From the NCBI GenBank assembly GCA_013339895.1, contig JABACO010000016.1:6340814-6404813 (forward strand): a stretch of 64,000 bases of DNA. The letters run 5' to 3'. Origin of the DNA: Ephydatia muelleri (lineage: Eukaryota > Porifera > Demospongiae > Spongillida > Spongillidae). Shown here piece by piece: positions 24,001 through 34,241 of this stretch. How positions within the stretch are numbered: the stretch's first letter is position 1; each line of letters opens with the position of its first letter. Under the pieces are notes generated by a model, which worked only from the letters and a program-made list of their open reading frames with translations, ran no database searches and was not told the DNA's origin. Made by a program: the position numbers and the translations under genes.

Positions 24001-26183
24001 GCTAGAATCTCTAGCCACCTCGCCACCTGGCCCTGGGGGTCTTTAAAACTACGTAACCAACGAAGCGCGCTGTGGTCGGTGCGAACAACAAACCTACGCC
24101 CCCATAGGTAAGCCCGAAACTGACGAACCGACCACACCAGTGCCAACAACTCACGTCTCGTTGCACAATATTGGCATTCCGCTTTTGTAAGCACCCTACT
24201 AGCATATGCGATCACCCTCCCATCGTCCAAGTTTGATAGTACTGCTCCAACACCCTCTTGACTGGCGTCAGCATCCACCACAAATGTTCTGTCAAACTGT
24301 GGGAAGGATAAAATAGGGGGCGAAGCTAACTTAACCTTTAAAGCCACAAATGCCTTATCACATCGTTCAGTCCAGTGCCAGGGTTTGGATTTTTCTGTTA
24401 ATGCATGGAGAGGAGCAGCGATGTCTGCAAAATTGCGATCAGCATCCGCAGCTATGCCCTTTTCTGAAACTACATAGCCGAGATACCGCACACTCTTGCA
24501 AAGCAGATGACATTTGCTAGGCTTGATTTTCAGCCCCGCCTCCTTAAGCCTCTGAAGCACCTCTGTAAGCCGCTGCCAGTGATCTTCCACCGTTCAACTA
24601 AAAATGATGATGTCATCAAGGTATACCAAGCATGTTACCCAACTGAGTCCCGCCAAGACCGTACTCATTAACCGCTGAAACGTGCTTGGAGCGTTCGTTA
24701 GCCCAAACGGCATTACTCGGAATTGATGTAGACCAAACGGAGTGATGAACGCGGTTTTCTCCTTGTCCGCAGGATCCATTTCGACCTGCCAGTAGCCACT
24801 TGCCAAATCTAAGGTTGAAAACCACTTGGAGCCGGATAAAGTGTCCAAAGCATCATCAATCCTGGGAAGAGGGTGCACATCTTTTTTAGTAATGCTATTC
24901 AGGCGACGAAAATCCACACAAAATCTGTATGAACCATCCTTTTTCCTAACCAGAACAATAGGTGAGGCCCATGCTCCTCCGGACGGCTCTATTATCCCCT
25001 GTTGAAGCATTCCCTGGATCATTTTCTGTACCACGTCTCGTTGATGAAACGGGAGCTTCCGCGCCGGCTGACGAACAGGGGGGGTGTCACCTGAGTTGAT
25101 CGTATGACGTAAGACATTGGTACGTCCTAAATCACCGTCACCTACAGAAATTACATCTGAGAAATGATGTAAAATTGCTTTCAACTTAGCACACTCCTCC
25201 CTTGACAAACCCGATGTGTCACCCATTAATTCCTCAACTGCTTTACCAATTGCCTCTGTTGATCGAGCCGGAAGTCGTGTGCCCAATGCAGGCTCAACCA
25301 TATTCGCTCCCTCTCTTCCATCCCATGGGGATGGAAGAGACCAACCTTCTCCTTGCAATGCAGTGTTACAGGAATTGCAGAGGGGTTCACCAGCTGAACT
25401 ACTGCTTTGCCATCGTGGACAGGAGATAGAGAACAGGCAAATAGAAGTCCGTGTTGAGTAGACATTTCCGCCTTTGGCTGGAACAGACCAACATAGTCCC
25501 CGTCCGTATTCGCACCTTCCAACTGAACCTGCAATCGCATCTCGTGATAAGGTGGCAGATGCACAAGAGTAACAGATGATCCTGTATCCACTAGCATACG
25601 TGTGGGACGACCCTCAACCCTACCCTGCAGCTTAATCAATTTTAGATCGTACAGCACGTCATTAAATACACTTAGTTGTAAACACTGCGCATGTCCATCC
25701 TAAGAGCTATAGCGCATGCGCTACAGTTTGTTTGTTTTTTGCTGCTAGCTGGCATAAAAAGCCCCGCCTCATTTGCATATGGATAGATGTAATTTACACG
25801 TGTGTTTCTAGGAGGTTTGTGGTTACCAAAGAGACCATACTCGGTGGAATGGACAAGCGGGAGTTCAAATTCAGGAAAGTGTTGGAGCCTGTCACGGCAA
25901 CTACAGATGGAATTCTTGTCCGAGTGCTACGTCATCAACCATTTTACGCTGTAAGGAAGTTTCGGCCGGGTTTTTATTGTTTTTATTATTTATTGGAAGG
26001 AGTAAAGGATGTGTACATTTCATAAACCTATATATTGTGCTTGTACATGGAAAATTGTAATTCTTGCAGGGACACAAGCTACAGGCACACGAAGAGCATA
26101 TCGGAAATGTCCCAGAACATCTCGTTGGCAAGGCTGTTAGCATTATAAATCAGGCATATACTCGCTACAAAAGCGGTGACTAG
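1..26183 (+). CDS. VPS13: VPS13-family lipid-transfer protein, 3' part of the gene (42 exons seen)
   Basis: VPS13 proteins are very long bridge-like proteins that move bulk lipid between organelle membranes at contact sites. Exons are 1-21, 81-203, 263-331, 412-659, 1168-1537, 1852-2008, 2738-2886, 2982-3046, 3113-3232, 4452-4503, 4563-4614, then the second block (separate entry), 10255-10307 and twenty C-terminal exons to the TAG at 26181-26183. All have GT-AG borders. Splice phases agree everywhere except at 13090-13160 (one base too many) and where one exon of each block was not found. Family signatures are the [16 protein letters not shown] / VVWEV stretch (11450-11790), [19 protein letters not shown] (12280-12345), ALKLDIEF (14320-14340), [19 protein letters not shown] (16670-16730) and [19 protein letters not shown] (18500-18553). 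The A/C type cannot be decided here. The start lies upstream of the window. Confidence 0.93.
1553..1798. mobile_element. MITE family copy 1, just after a VPS13 donor site
   Basis: A 246-bp sequence with inverted ends: TGGGATCGTTTCCGCG at the left, CGCGGAAACGATCACA at the right, with GGACCTAA/TTAGGTCC just inside. It has no coding capacity. It begins 16 bp after the end of exon 1168-1537 and is absent from the matching intron of block B, so it inserted after the block duplication. Confidence 0.85.
4150..4167. repeat. Homopolymer C tract
   Basis: A run of about 17 C in a VPS13 intron. Similar C or G runs occur near 11209, 14193, 15951, 35409 and 55031. These are positions where sequencing length errors are likely. 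Confidence 0.9.
6815..7675. repeat. CCCCT/CCCTT satellite, about 860 bp
   Basis: An almost pure polypyrimidine tract built on a 5-bp unit (CCCCT, grading into CCCTT at the edges), between VPS13 exons 6406-6554 and 7697-7752. The minus strand is runs of GGGG separated by A. The long open frames here are by-products of the repeat and are not genes. Confidence 0.97.
8960..9249. repeat. Polypyrimidine tract running into the gap
   Basis: CTCC/TTCC-rich low-complexity sequence that continues straight into the N block at 9250. It probably explains why the assembly breaks here. Confidence 0.85.
9250..10249. other. Assembly gap, exactly 1000 N
   Basis: All bases are N. The length is identical to the other gap in the window, so it is most likely a placeholder. 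Splice phases suggest it hides at least one VPS13 exon. Confidence 0.97.
10630..11140. repeat. Diverged direct duplication with TTAGGG-like starts
   Basis: Two related segments (about 10640-10815 and 10970-11135) each start with TTAGGGTTTAG-type sequence. They continue through a (C)AAAGG(G)(T)G segment, a CACCC..AAAAAGCACCC-type segment and end near TTTGGTGCCATAT / CTTCGGCGCCATAT. They are non-coding and lie in a VPS13 intron. Confidence 0.6.
13708..14006. repeat. Minisatellite, about 34-bp unit
   Basis: Tandem copies of GGTAGGGATGAATGACAGGC followed by CAGTGTTAGTGGGA, some shortened to the last about 26 bp. It lies in the VPS13 intron between 13160 and 14290. Confidence 0.92.
14680..14896. 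mobile_element. MITE family copy 2 (opposite orientation)
   Basis: Related to the 1553-1798 element. The right end reads GCATTAGGTCCC then CAATCCCAT, and the left end is degenerate (ATGGGATCTAATG). The interior has the shared AAATTCAGTGCCGTACAACT and TAGAGGACATTTCAGACTTC segments. It lies in a VPS13 intron. Confidence 0.7.
15076..15325. mobile_element. MITE family copy 3
   Basis: The left end is GCGATCGTTTCTGCAAAAAG followed by GAACCTAACAC. The right end is CACTAGGTTCC then TTGCGGAAATGATTCCA. About 250 bp, non-coding, inside the VPS13 intron between 14392 and 15598. Confidence 0.8.
17531..17760. mobile_element. MITE family copy 4
   Basis: The left end is TGGGATCGGTTCTGCC then AAAGGACCTAACACA. 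The right end is CACCTTTTCACGG then AAACGATCCCA. It lies directly next to copy 5, so two family members sit head to tail in one VPS13 intron. Confidence 0.8.
17765..18005. mobile_element. MITE family copy 5
   Basis: The left end is ATGAGATTGTTTGGACC then TAACGCATG (slightly shortened). The right end is TATGCGTTAGGTCTC then TTCGCGGAAACGATCCCA. The interior matches copies 1 and 3. Confidence 0.8.
18938..20679. mobile_element. Inverted-repeat DNA element, 1.74 kb, no transposase seen
   Basis: The ends are a 25-bp inverted pair starting TTTTAACACCGGTTTTACG (18938) and its complement ending at 20679. No long reading frame lies inside. An internal hairpin (19592-19661, arms starting CCCAGACCCA and ending TGGGTCTGGG) may be a nested small element. 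The whole lies in the VPS13 intron 18816-21559. The superfamily was not assigned. Confidence 0.72.
20855..21025. mobile_element. TA-flanked MITE, 171 bp
   Basis: A near-palindromic element. The left arm is TAGTCCGGCGTAGCCACAC, with GCCGATTAGTTTCTGTT further in. The right arm is the complement, ending GTGTGGCTACGCCGGACTA. TA dinucleotides at both ends suit a Tc1/mariner-type MITE. It is in the same VPS13 intron as the 18938-20679 element. Confidence 0.82.
22105..25725 (-). mobile_element. Ty3/gypsy LTR retrotransposon, decayed, gag and 5' LTR edge deleted
   Basis: Minus-strand element in the VPS13 intron 21924-25811. The 3' LTR (22105-22215, 111 bp) runs TGTAGC...GCTACA and is preceded on the element strand by a polypurine tract (AGGAGGGGGG). 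The 5' LTR copy (25629-25725) has the outer 97 bp only. It lacks the inner 14 bp, a primer-binding site and all of gag, and passes directly into protease-coding sequence. GTTT at 22101-22104 and 25726-25729 is a 4-bp target duplication. The VPS13 exons on either side join in phase (CT|G), so splicing of the host gene is not broken by the insertion. Confidence 0.93.
22243..25657 (-). pseudogene. gypsy pol remnant (protease, RT, RNase H, integrase)
   Basis: Domains in order from the high coordinate: aspartic protease (LVDTGSS, near 25590), reverse transcriptase ([16 protein letters not shown] near 24930; YLDD near 24620), RNase H (VVDADAS near 24280; RTDHSAL near 24080), integrase zinc finger (H..H..CRACELC near 23430) and catalytic core (MDILGP, HTDQG, VERFNR, 23330-23020), then a charged C-terminal tail to 22243. 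Breaks: a frame change near 25320, an in-frame TGA at 24594-24596 just after YLDDIIIFS, an in-frame TAA at 23019-23021 inside integrase, and a frame change near 22765. The element cannot encode a full polyprotein. Confidence 0.93.
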
Positions 26184-27950
26184 CCTACATCAGTATCATA
26201 TTGTAGTGAGTGAACATTACACAATTCATGCACTATTATACAAAATGATTCTTTAGATACGTGTTGAAACAGAATATTAAGAGATCGGAGTGCGATTTCC
26301 AATCGGGCGTTTTAAAAATCTGAATAAGTGTTGCGTTTACTTATCCTTTCGCATGCACGTCAAGTTGCTGAAACGTGTTCATTATACACTCCTATATGTA
26401 ACAGGCTGTACCTCAAACATGCATTGTAGGGGCGTTATGGGCAGCTAGCACGGCGCGACAGTGTACCGTATGCAGCCTTGTATATTGCACCCATACTAAT
26501 CGATACTCGTCTGCACTCGACACGTGGGCAGTTTTTCATACGTCACGAATGCGGCGCCATGTATACGTCTCAGAACGAACACTTCGCTTATACGTATGAT
26601 ATCGCGGTCTGCATATGGATTCAGTATATTCGTCATCACCTGTCTGCATACTTCAGATGAACGCGTGCAGACTCTGTACACGTCATGTATTCGAATCGTT
26701 TCAAATCCATTTTCTGTTCTGCATACTTGAAGGCTAGTGCTTAAACCCTGAACCACGCCAGCAATAATTCAGAATTTAACGGCAAACTTTAATCAAATTA
26801 CAGCTGAAATACAACTTGGTCAAAAAATAAACAGGTATATATAGTTCCAAGCTGGCGATCAATGTCTCCATCACATCCTGCTGATGTAGTTAGAAGGGCA
26901 CGTACTCTCCGCCTAGCAGAGGCCTCTTGGAAGGCGAGCACGAGCCTCTACTACTCTCGCGGCACTTGTCGACGGTTTCCTTACAAGCACACGCTAAAAT
27001 ATTACAGAGGTTATGCACAAAGAACTCAGCATTTACTTACTCTCTGACCGCGGTGGTAGCTAGCTTATGCTTTACAATGCTATCGTCGTCATCCCCTTGG
27101 TTGGCCATGCAGCGAAACGTTTTCATTTGGCCGTAGTACACCCTGGCGTCGGCTCAAGAGCTGTGGTCAGAAAGGAAAGTCATAGCATGCCTACTCTGTA
27201 CCTGCGTTTCTTCTTTTGCCGGGGTTGGTCACTTCCACCATTTCAGTCTCGATGTACTCGCTTAAATATATCTTGACCCTGAAGTTATTGGCACACGCAC
27301 ATAATCCACATGCACATATACAACGTACTATGCTCTTCGCGTAATGGCGTTCTATTGGTCGGCACTGTGCTGAAGAGAACAAACATGACGTAAGCATGTA
27401 AACCTTTGTGACAACTTGAAACGCCGCCTAACTGCATCTACTGAATCACACACTTGTCCTGGTTTGACATAAGCAACACCGTATAGTGTACAGTGTAAAC
27501 ACGCACAACTTACCAGGCCTAGACTGCTTAAGTCCGTTTGGTATGCCTTTATAACCTCCGCCTGTCACCCGCGTTGTCCGAAACTCTTTATCTTGCACAG
27601 TTGCACCTCACTGATTCGTCAGCTATATAGTGATCAAAATCAACAATCCAATTTCTCTGAGGTTGGGAACGGCTCCATTAGTACTGTCTCCACAGATAGC
27701 CCAGTAGTCCAATTTTCCTTTCCTCCTATTCACCACCAGTTTTCTAATTGTGAATCAGACGGATACAATATCTGTCACGTTTCCGTGTTAATGGAGATGA
27801 ATCATATCCTTTCGGCAGCTTTCTGTCTCACCTATTTTATTATCGCGGGTGAATCATTACACTCAACAGGTGAATCGGAACCGTAGAAGGGATGATTCGT
27901 CTGTGGTATTCTTATTTAGCGATCGTCGTATATATTATGAAAAAATTTCT
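26184..27950. other. Intergenic, nothing recognised
   Basis: Between the VPS13 stop and the broken transposase copy. There are short open frames only (26862-27047 and 27593-27886 are the longest), without homology I recognise, splice support or repeats. Confidence 0.6.
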
Positions 27951-28019
27951 TTTTATTTATTTATTTTTATCATTTAAAAAAAAAAAGAAATAGGACACAA
28001 GTAAACACACACGATTACA

Positions 28020-29130
28020 AAACAATACAATGTATTAGACCAATCATGCAGCAAAAACAAAGTGTTTTGAGTTACTCCGTGCCACTCCAGACTGGCTGCA
28101 ACTGCCTTCTCTTCAAATATGTATGTTGTGCCGCACTGATGGATGACAGAGTTTGAACAAGAGATGCTGACAGAAGGACTGGAAGTATGCTTGCGAGTGG
28201 TGCTGTGCCAACTATGAGTGGTTCCAGCTATTGCACAATGCAGCAGCATCCCTCCTCACTTTGAAAGCAGCTCCTCACACTTGCATCTAAATAACATATG
28301 TATAATGAAATGTAGAGATAACCATCAGAAAAGCGTACCTAGGTCTGACAGAGTGAATCCCAGATCGTAGTGTGCTGTAGTGAAATACATATTCAATTGT
28401 CAGCAATATCTCGGGCAAGACACACTTACCAATGCTGGAGAACGATGCCCAGGCAAACTTTGCACTTCAGGACAGCAAGTAAGCGGAATATGCAAGACGA
28501 TTTTCAGTTGGGTATGTCACTGGGTGTAAAAACATTTTGATGCATGTGGCTGCTATACACAAACATACCATCGGGCGTGAGCTATGCGCCACACAAGATG
28601 CGCCATTGCCAGCAACTTTGAAGCAACTCAGAAAGGCTTACAAGAGAGTTGCTGCATGTAGCAGTTGCCTTGTATCACCTGGTTGGACTGTAAAGTATCA
28701 AAGCATAAATACCACGCGTAATAGAATGCATCCGTAAAACATCACCTTCTCGTCCTTCCAAATGATAGAACAGGCACGTCTCGATGTACTGCTAATGCTT
28801 CAAGGTGATTTGGCATCGCCTTTCGATTCGTTTTACTTGTTCACTATTTTCTAATCATGTCACGCTTATACATCATACATTAGCAAGTACTTACCATCAA
28901 CAGATTCTTTTTGTTTTATACTGACAACATCCACAGTGCCGTATCGATCGTCGCGCTGCCACGTGTTAGGCCTTTAGTACCTAGGCTTCTATTTACTCAT
29001 CAAGAAAATGCACTGAGCATATGCTTGATGGCTTAAAGTTTTCAGATGTCTTTCATACCTCGATTTGAACTTTGCAAGACGAACAAAAGCGTTCCAGTCG
29101 ATCGTGACCTTCCATTTTGCACAATCGTCA
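28020..29130 (-). pseudogene. Internally deleted copy of the 29214-33024 transposase-like gene
   Basis: 28020-28345 matches the last-exon region of the full gene (29230-29615). 28350-29130 matches its first exons and introns (32205-33050), including the LPGH..P segment and the CxxC finger exon. About 2.6 kb of the full copy, from most of exon 5 to most of exon 14, is missing, and so is the neighbouring plus-strand gene. The finger exon is itself broken: the frame meets a stop a few codons after FCSSCKVQIE. Both ends match the full copy, so this looks like the internally deleted derivatives that cut-and-paste transposons leave. Confidence 0.82.
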
Positions 29131-29213
29131 CGTGAGCAATGGCGGAAATACTTTTTTTTGTGATCGTGGTTTTTACCGTACTATTATCACTAAAATTCAA
29201 TTGTAAACACAAT

Positions 29214-32200
29214 TCACATATTGTTTGACATACAAAACACATTGTAGCAATATAAGTTATTGGACCAGTCATGCGACAAAAATAGAGTGTTTTGAGTGAC
29301 TTTGTGCCGTTCCAGAGTGGTTTCCACTGCCTTCTCTTTAAGTACACATGTTGTGCTGCACTGATGGACGACGGAGATCGAACATGAAATGTTGACAGAT
29401 GGAAGTACTCGAAGTATGTTCGTGAGTGTGAAGAGAGGGCAGTCAAATTGGTTCAGACGAAGTGCTGTGCCATTCATCACTGGTTCCATATATCGCACAA
29501 TGCAGAAGCATTTCCCCTCATTTTCAAAGCAGCCTAGAAATACTCCCACTTGAATCTATATAAGTATAACATATGCATGATGAAATTAAGAGATAACCAT
29601 TAGAAAAATTTACCAAGGGTTCTCTGCTTTCAGTGTAGTGTACGAAGTCCCCAACATTGACCATCTGACCATTAGATCCCACACTTGCCCTACCCCACAA
29701 GACTGGGGTTAACAAGGTAGTATTTGGATGGAGAAACAATGTGAATGAGTGATCAGATATTAAACTGTTGATGGCTATTATGCCATCAAATTCTTGAACT
29801 TTAACCATCACAGAACCTAATGCAGCAGCTTTCTTATTGATCTGTAAAATGATACAGGAGACTAGTGTTACAAAAATGAGATTTAACAGTGATGAAAAAA
29901 TTGTAACACATGTTGGTTAATTATTATTAGTCCATTCGCATCATACCTTGCGAAGCCCACCATGGAGGTCTATGGCTCGATTATATGAGGATGTACTTCC
30001 TCCACCCAGGAAGTTCTCCACTTCAGATGACTGATATAGTTGTACTAGGTCATCACCACACCTGATGGATTAGGTTGATTAATTAACAATGACACAATAC
30101 ATGCTATTACAGCAATGTACCTTTCCGATGGATCAAAATGGCCGCCCGAGCATACAAATCGCATGCTCTGTTGAATGGCAAAACTAGTGGCTATGTCCTT
30201 GCTTGGTGCATGGCGATTGGCATATATATTGTGAGCTCTTATAGTACCATTAAAGCTTTCACATCTAAAACAAAAACAATTAAGACAGGTGAGACGATGC
30301 ACTTGTGATTTTACATCATTACCTCTCGGTATTGAACGTTGATGCTGGCCCAAACATCAGCATATTTTCAGGTAAGTGGAGAATTAAGTGGATCTTCAGC
30401 TTCCCCTTTAACTCAGGAGCATGCAGATCCACAGCACGCACGAAGTCCAAACATATTGCATTGTACAAAGCAATATTCTCTGGTTTGAATGGTTGGCAGT
30501 ACACCATTCTAAATACCTGTAAACAAGCAAAGTTTATTACACCATTTGTAGATGGAGATGCTAACCTTTGAAAGTGCAAACCACACCTCTATTTCACCAG
30601 CTGTCAAATACGGAAGGAATACAAATAGAGCAAGCTGTGCTAAGGCTTTAAAATCACGCCCAACAAATGATTTGTAGTACTTAGCAATATTTCTAGTCAG
30701 GCGAATAGCAAAGCCAGAAAAAGGAAATGAGGAAATGCGAGCCAAAACCTCCAATTTTTGAGCTGATGTAAGCCGACCCATGACGTTTCTGACAAGGTAT
30801 TTATAAGGGCCCAACAGCAAGGTATGCAACACCTCAACAGGTGTAGACCTAAATAGGGGAATAGAAGTGTAGATTTACATGCAACATTATGTGGTGCATA
30901 ATACTCATGTGGGTCCACAGCTAGCTCTAGCACTGGGTTTGGTTCAGCACTTATTCCAAACCGTTTCTTCAACTGCTTCTTGTCAGCTTGACATCTTGCA
31001 GACCTAATGCTTCGAATTTGCATCATAGTGTCACACTTCTTCCTGAGCTCCCCAATGCCCTGCAAACCTGTGCTTACGTCAGCCTCAAAAATGACACAGA
31101 ACACATCGTTAAAATGTACAATTGATTGCTACTATTACATACCAGGCAGATCCTGCAATATTTGCTTGTTGTTGCTCCCAGATGACTGCAAAGCTCAGCA
31201 CCACGAGGGTTGTCGCAGATGAAAGATAACACTGGTGCAACCACTATAACTTTGCACTGTAGCGAAGCGTCATAAGCAATGATGCCTTCATGCTCAAGAA
31301 GATTTAGCTCTTGCACTAGTGGAACCGCCATTTCTAATACACGTGCCTTGTTGGATGCGCAAATAAAGTGGATATTGTGGAGTTTGCCATTCTCTTTCTT
31401 TGGAAGGCCTTCCAGAAGGTAGTTCCACGAATCAAATTTGTTCCACACCTTAGATTTATTACCACTTGTGTCATCAGTAAACACAGTGAGTGGAACCATG
31501 ATGACCGGCATGCCACCAGATTGCACTGACTTTTCCTTCAAAGGATGATGCACAAACAAAGAGGTGTACTCCTTGAAAAACAAAAAAAAAAGCATCGTAA
31601 CATAAAAACCATGTTTATGAGGGCGGCATGTACTTACGTCACCCGTAAGCTCCACCAAAGTGTCATTGTCCTGATACTTGAACACAGACTGCGCCCTAGT
31701 TTGCATATCTGCCACCACAGCTTGTATGCACTGGACTGGTACAAGAATACTAGGTTCCCTGAGCACATAACCTTCCATATAAGGAACATGCTCTAGTGCA
31801 AATACATTAGCAAACACACCATCTTGCCCTTCCTGATAGAAAAAAACAAGGTAGACTTTTGTTACCAATGAGTACTAAAACATACCTGACACAGGAATTG
31901 TCTGACATGACCAATAGATGGAGTAGTGGAACCAAGCAGGGTAAACTCTACAAAATCTCCTATGAATACGTTGCCACAAGGTGTGGTACTCATAGGTGCA
32001 AAGAAACGTTTGTCGTTCCTCCAACGCAGAGCGTGGAACACTTCTCTGAAAATAGACAGAACACTGATGCATAAATCACATACACAAGGCCATAGACATA
32101 CTTGAATTCACCCTTAGGGATAACAGGATAGCGAACAAGATTGCGAGCAATTTCGGGAGTGCCTAAGCACATCTTCAAGCTGTCTGAGATAGGATTGACA

Positions 32201-33024
32201 TAAAATGGAATGCCAGAGCTTGTAGTGTGCTGTACTGGGATACAAACGCAAATAATAAATCATGTATAGACTCAGCAAGAAAAACTGACCATCTTTGGAG
32301 AACTGTGCCCAGGCAAACGATACTTCAGTAAGGTAGACAAACTTGGTACCTCAGGACAAATGGTACGCAGAGTATGCAGCACAAATCTTAGGTTGGTATG
32401 TCCCTGGGAGCAAAGCATTATATGCACACTCTGCAAATGGCTGCTATATGCAAACATACCATTGGGCGGGGGCTATGTACCATAAGATACGCCATTGCCA
32501 GCATCTTAGAAGCAAAAGGAGCATAAGAGGCTGCAGAATGCATCAGCTGGCTTGAATCGCCAGGTTCAGCTGTAAAGCATTGAATTATAAATACATGTAC
32601 CACACATAAATGCATACATATTTAAACCTTCTCGTTCTTCAGTTCCGATTGGTATAACAGGTGTAGATGGGCTGCTAGTGCCTCGAGGTGATGTGGCACC
32701 ACCTTGCAATTCACCTACGTTGACTAATGATATCGAATCATATCATGCTCTGTAACTATCCCATATGATAAGTATTTACTGTAAGTACTTACCCTGTTCA
32801 ACATCAACATGGAAAGATTCTTTAGCGGCAACATCAAGTGTTGAATCGTCGTGGGACGGCGCTAAGTGGCTGGTAGTTAAGACAGATGCTCCTCGATTTT
32901 CATCGAAGGCAATGCACTGAGCGTATGCTTGATGGCTCGCAGTATTAAGATGCCTTTCATATCTGGATTTGAACGCAAAACCCACTTTGCAAGACGAACA
33001 AAAATAGCGCTCCTTCTCTTCCAT
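29214..33024 (-). CDS. Transposase-like protein with N-terminal C2H2-type finger, 979 aa, 15 exons
   Basis: Exons from the start: 33024-32793, 32714-32628, 32569-32460, 32403-32290, 32229-32102, 32045-31886, 31832-31638, 31571-31143, 31083-30905, 30848-30566, 30516-30323, 30264-30121, 30061-29947, 29841-29614 and 29555-29214. All borders are GT-AG, every phase fits, and the sum is 2940 nt with no internal stop. Residues 9-31 form a C-x2-C-x12-H-x5-H finger. Other landmarks are FIGDFVEF, TDDTSGNKSK, KLHNIHFICASNKA, APVLSFICDNPRGAE, CRIC, STPVEVLHTLLLGPYKYL and FNTERCESFN...NIYANRHAPSKDIA. I recognise these from a large uncharacterised family common in basidiomycete fungi and some invertebrates, thought to be transposon-linked (from memory, not checked). 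The conserved acidic residues could form an RNase H-like centre (inference). A divergent partner gene starts 44 bp away. Confidence 0.88.
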
Positions 33025-33068
33025 ACTGCACGCATCACGCGAGAGTGAATTTCAGTCACGTGAGAGAA

Positions 33069-34241
33069 ATGTTAAGACATGCCCGACCCCCGAGAATCTC
33101 TTCAGCATCACTTGCAATAGGCTTCACCGCTTCGCCTTTGCCCAGTACAAGTTCTGCAGCGGCCAGTTCTGAATCCAGTGCTGCCTTGCATTCAAGATCA
33201 ACGCTGACCGATCGCCGTCATTCAGATAGAGACTACTCTGAAACTCTGCTTGACGATGTTGAGTTTCAGCATGACCACATCGCGGATGAGGCTTCCTTTA
33301 GGATTTCACTGCAGCGCACAGTCCAGGAATTAAGGTCCAATATCATAAGTTCAAATCAGAATTTTGAGCGGCGGATGCAAGGTATGGAAGATAAACTAGG
33401 CAAAGTGGAAGTGGCCCTGCAAGAACTGACTCGTACAGTTCAACGTATTAGTGCTCAGAACTACACTACGAAGGGCAGTGTTTATGAGGTATGCATGAAG
33501 TATTAATTAGTAACAAGCGGATTTGTAATAGTTTGTTATATGGCTGCTTGTATATATGTATAGTCACCACTGAAGGTTGAAGTCTGTCAGTTGTTTTGCC
33601 AGTCTCTTATGCGGGAACCCAGTGATGAAAGCATCAGGGTGAGAGCAGTACATGTATATGTATCCATGTACTGTTATAAATGTTTTTCATTAAAGCTTGC
33701 CGTTACAAGAGTTTTAACTGTTGAAGTTGTCAGAAACGAAAAATTTAAGTTTGATGATGCTCTTCGTTTCTGCAAGTCAAGGCTTGCTGATGCTAGAACA
33801 GATGAAAGAAGGAAGGTATGATTTGCTTTCAGCTTTAGAGACCAAATTTTGATTACACTGGTTTATTTCTTCAGTGCCTAGGTAAACATCCATACCCTAG
33901 GTGCAAGTTTATGCCTACCATGGACCTTGCAAGGAACATTATACAAAGTATGGGTGGAGCAACACATGAATTGGCTGACGTGAACACTTACTGCCGACAT
34001 CTAGCACATTTTGTAATGATTGCATTGTGCTTTTCTCAGTATAATAATATTTTTTATTTTCCTGCAGCGATTATTTATTCGCCACTGTGATGATGACAAG
34101 CAGGCTAACCATGGGGAGTATCGCCACTGGGTTCAGCAGTACTACTCATCTATGGATGAAGAGCAGTGGGACACTGTGATGCAAGATGATGCAGCGTACA
34201 ATTACGCCCTGCATGGTCATGGGATTCAGTTACCACAATAA
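33069..34241 (+). CDS. Coiled-coil partner protein, 308 aa, 5 exons, divergent from the transposase-like gene
   Basis: Exons 33069-33488, 33564-33638, 33696-33815, 33875-34012 and 34068-34241 all have GT-AG borders and are whole codons in length (420+75+120+138+174 nt). The first 60 or so residues are Ser/Ala-rich. About residues 75-130 read as a coiled coil (RISLQRTVQELRSNIISSNQ, then MEGMEDKLGKVE-type heptads). A compact domain follows (VEVCQLFCQSLM, RVLTVEVVRNEKFKFDDALR, CLGKHPYPRCKF), then an acidic C-terminus. I do not recognise the family. An alternative ATG at 33045 is in frame but would leave only 20 bp to the neighbour's start. The pairing suggests an accessory protein of the same mobile unit (inference). 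Confidence 0.78.

Larger units (their letters stand above)
11250..26183 (+). other. VPS13 C-terminal region (post-VAB segment, conserved C-terminal helical region, PH-like end)
   Basis: Exons are 11250-11532, 11761-11905, 12205-12351, 12869-12950, 13090-13160, 14290-14392, 15598-15663, 15759-15815, 16066-16196, 16358-16439, 16647-16760, 16808-16883, 17243-17382, 17442-17487, 18433-18556, 18749-18815, 21560-21610, 21817-21923, 25812-25950 and 26070-26183. The first begins after the position where family members carry the VAB (SHR-BD) adaptor-binding domain and contains [11 protein letters not shown], typical of its downstream edge. The glycine-rich stretch at 16647-18556 ([33 protein letters not shown]) is the most conserved C-terminal signature. 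The last three exons ([21 protein letters not shown]) look like the terminal PH-like domain. Confidence 0.85.

Noticed and set aside
26862..27047. Small Arg/Tyr-rich open frame (+)
   Set aside because: Short, unrecognised and without any supporting signal.
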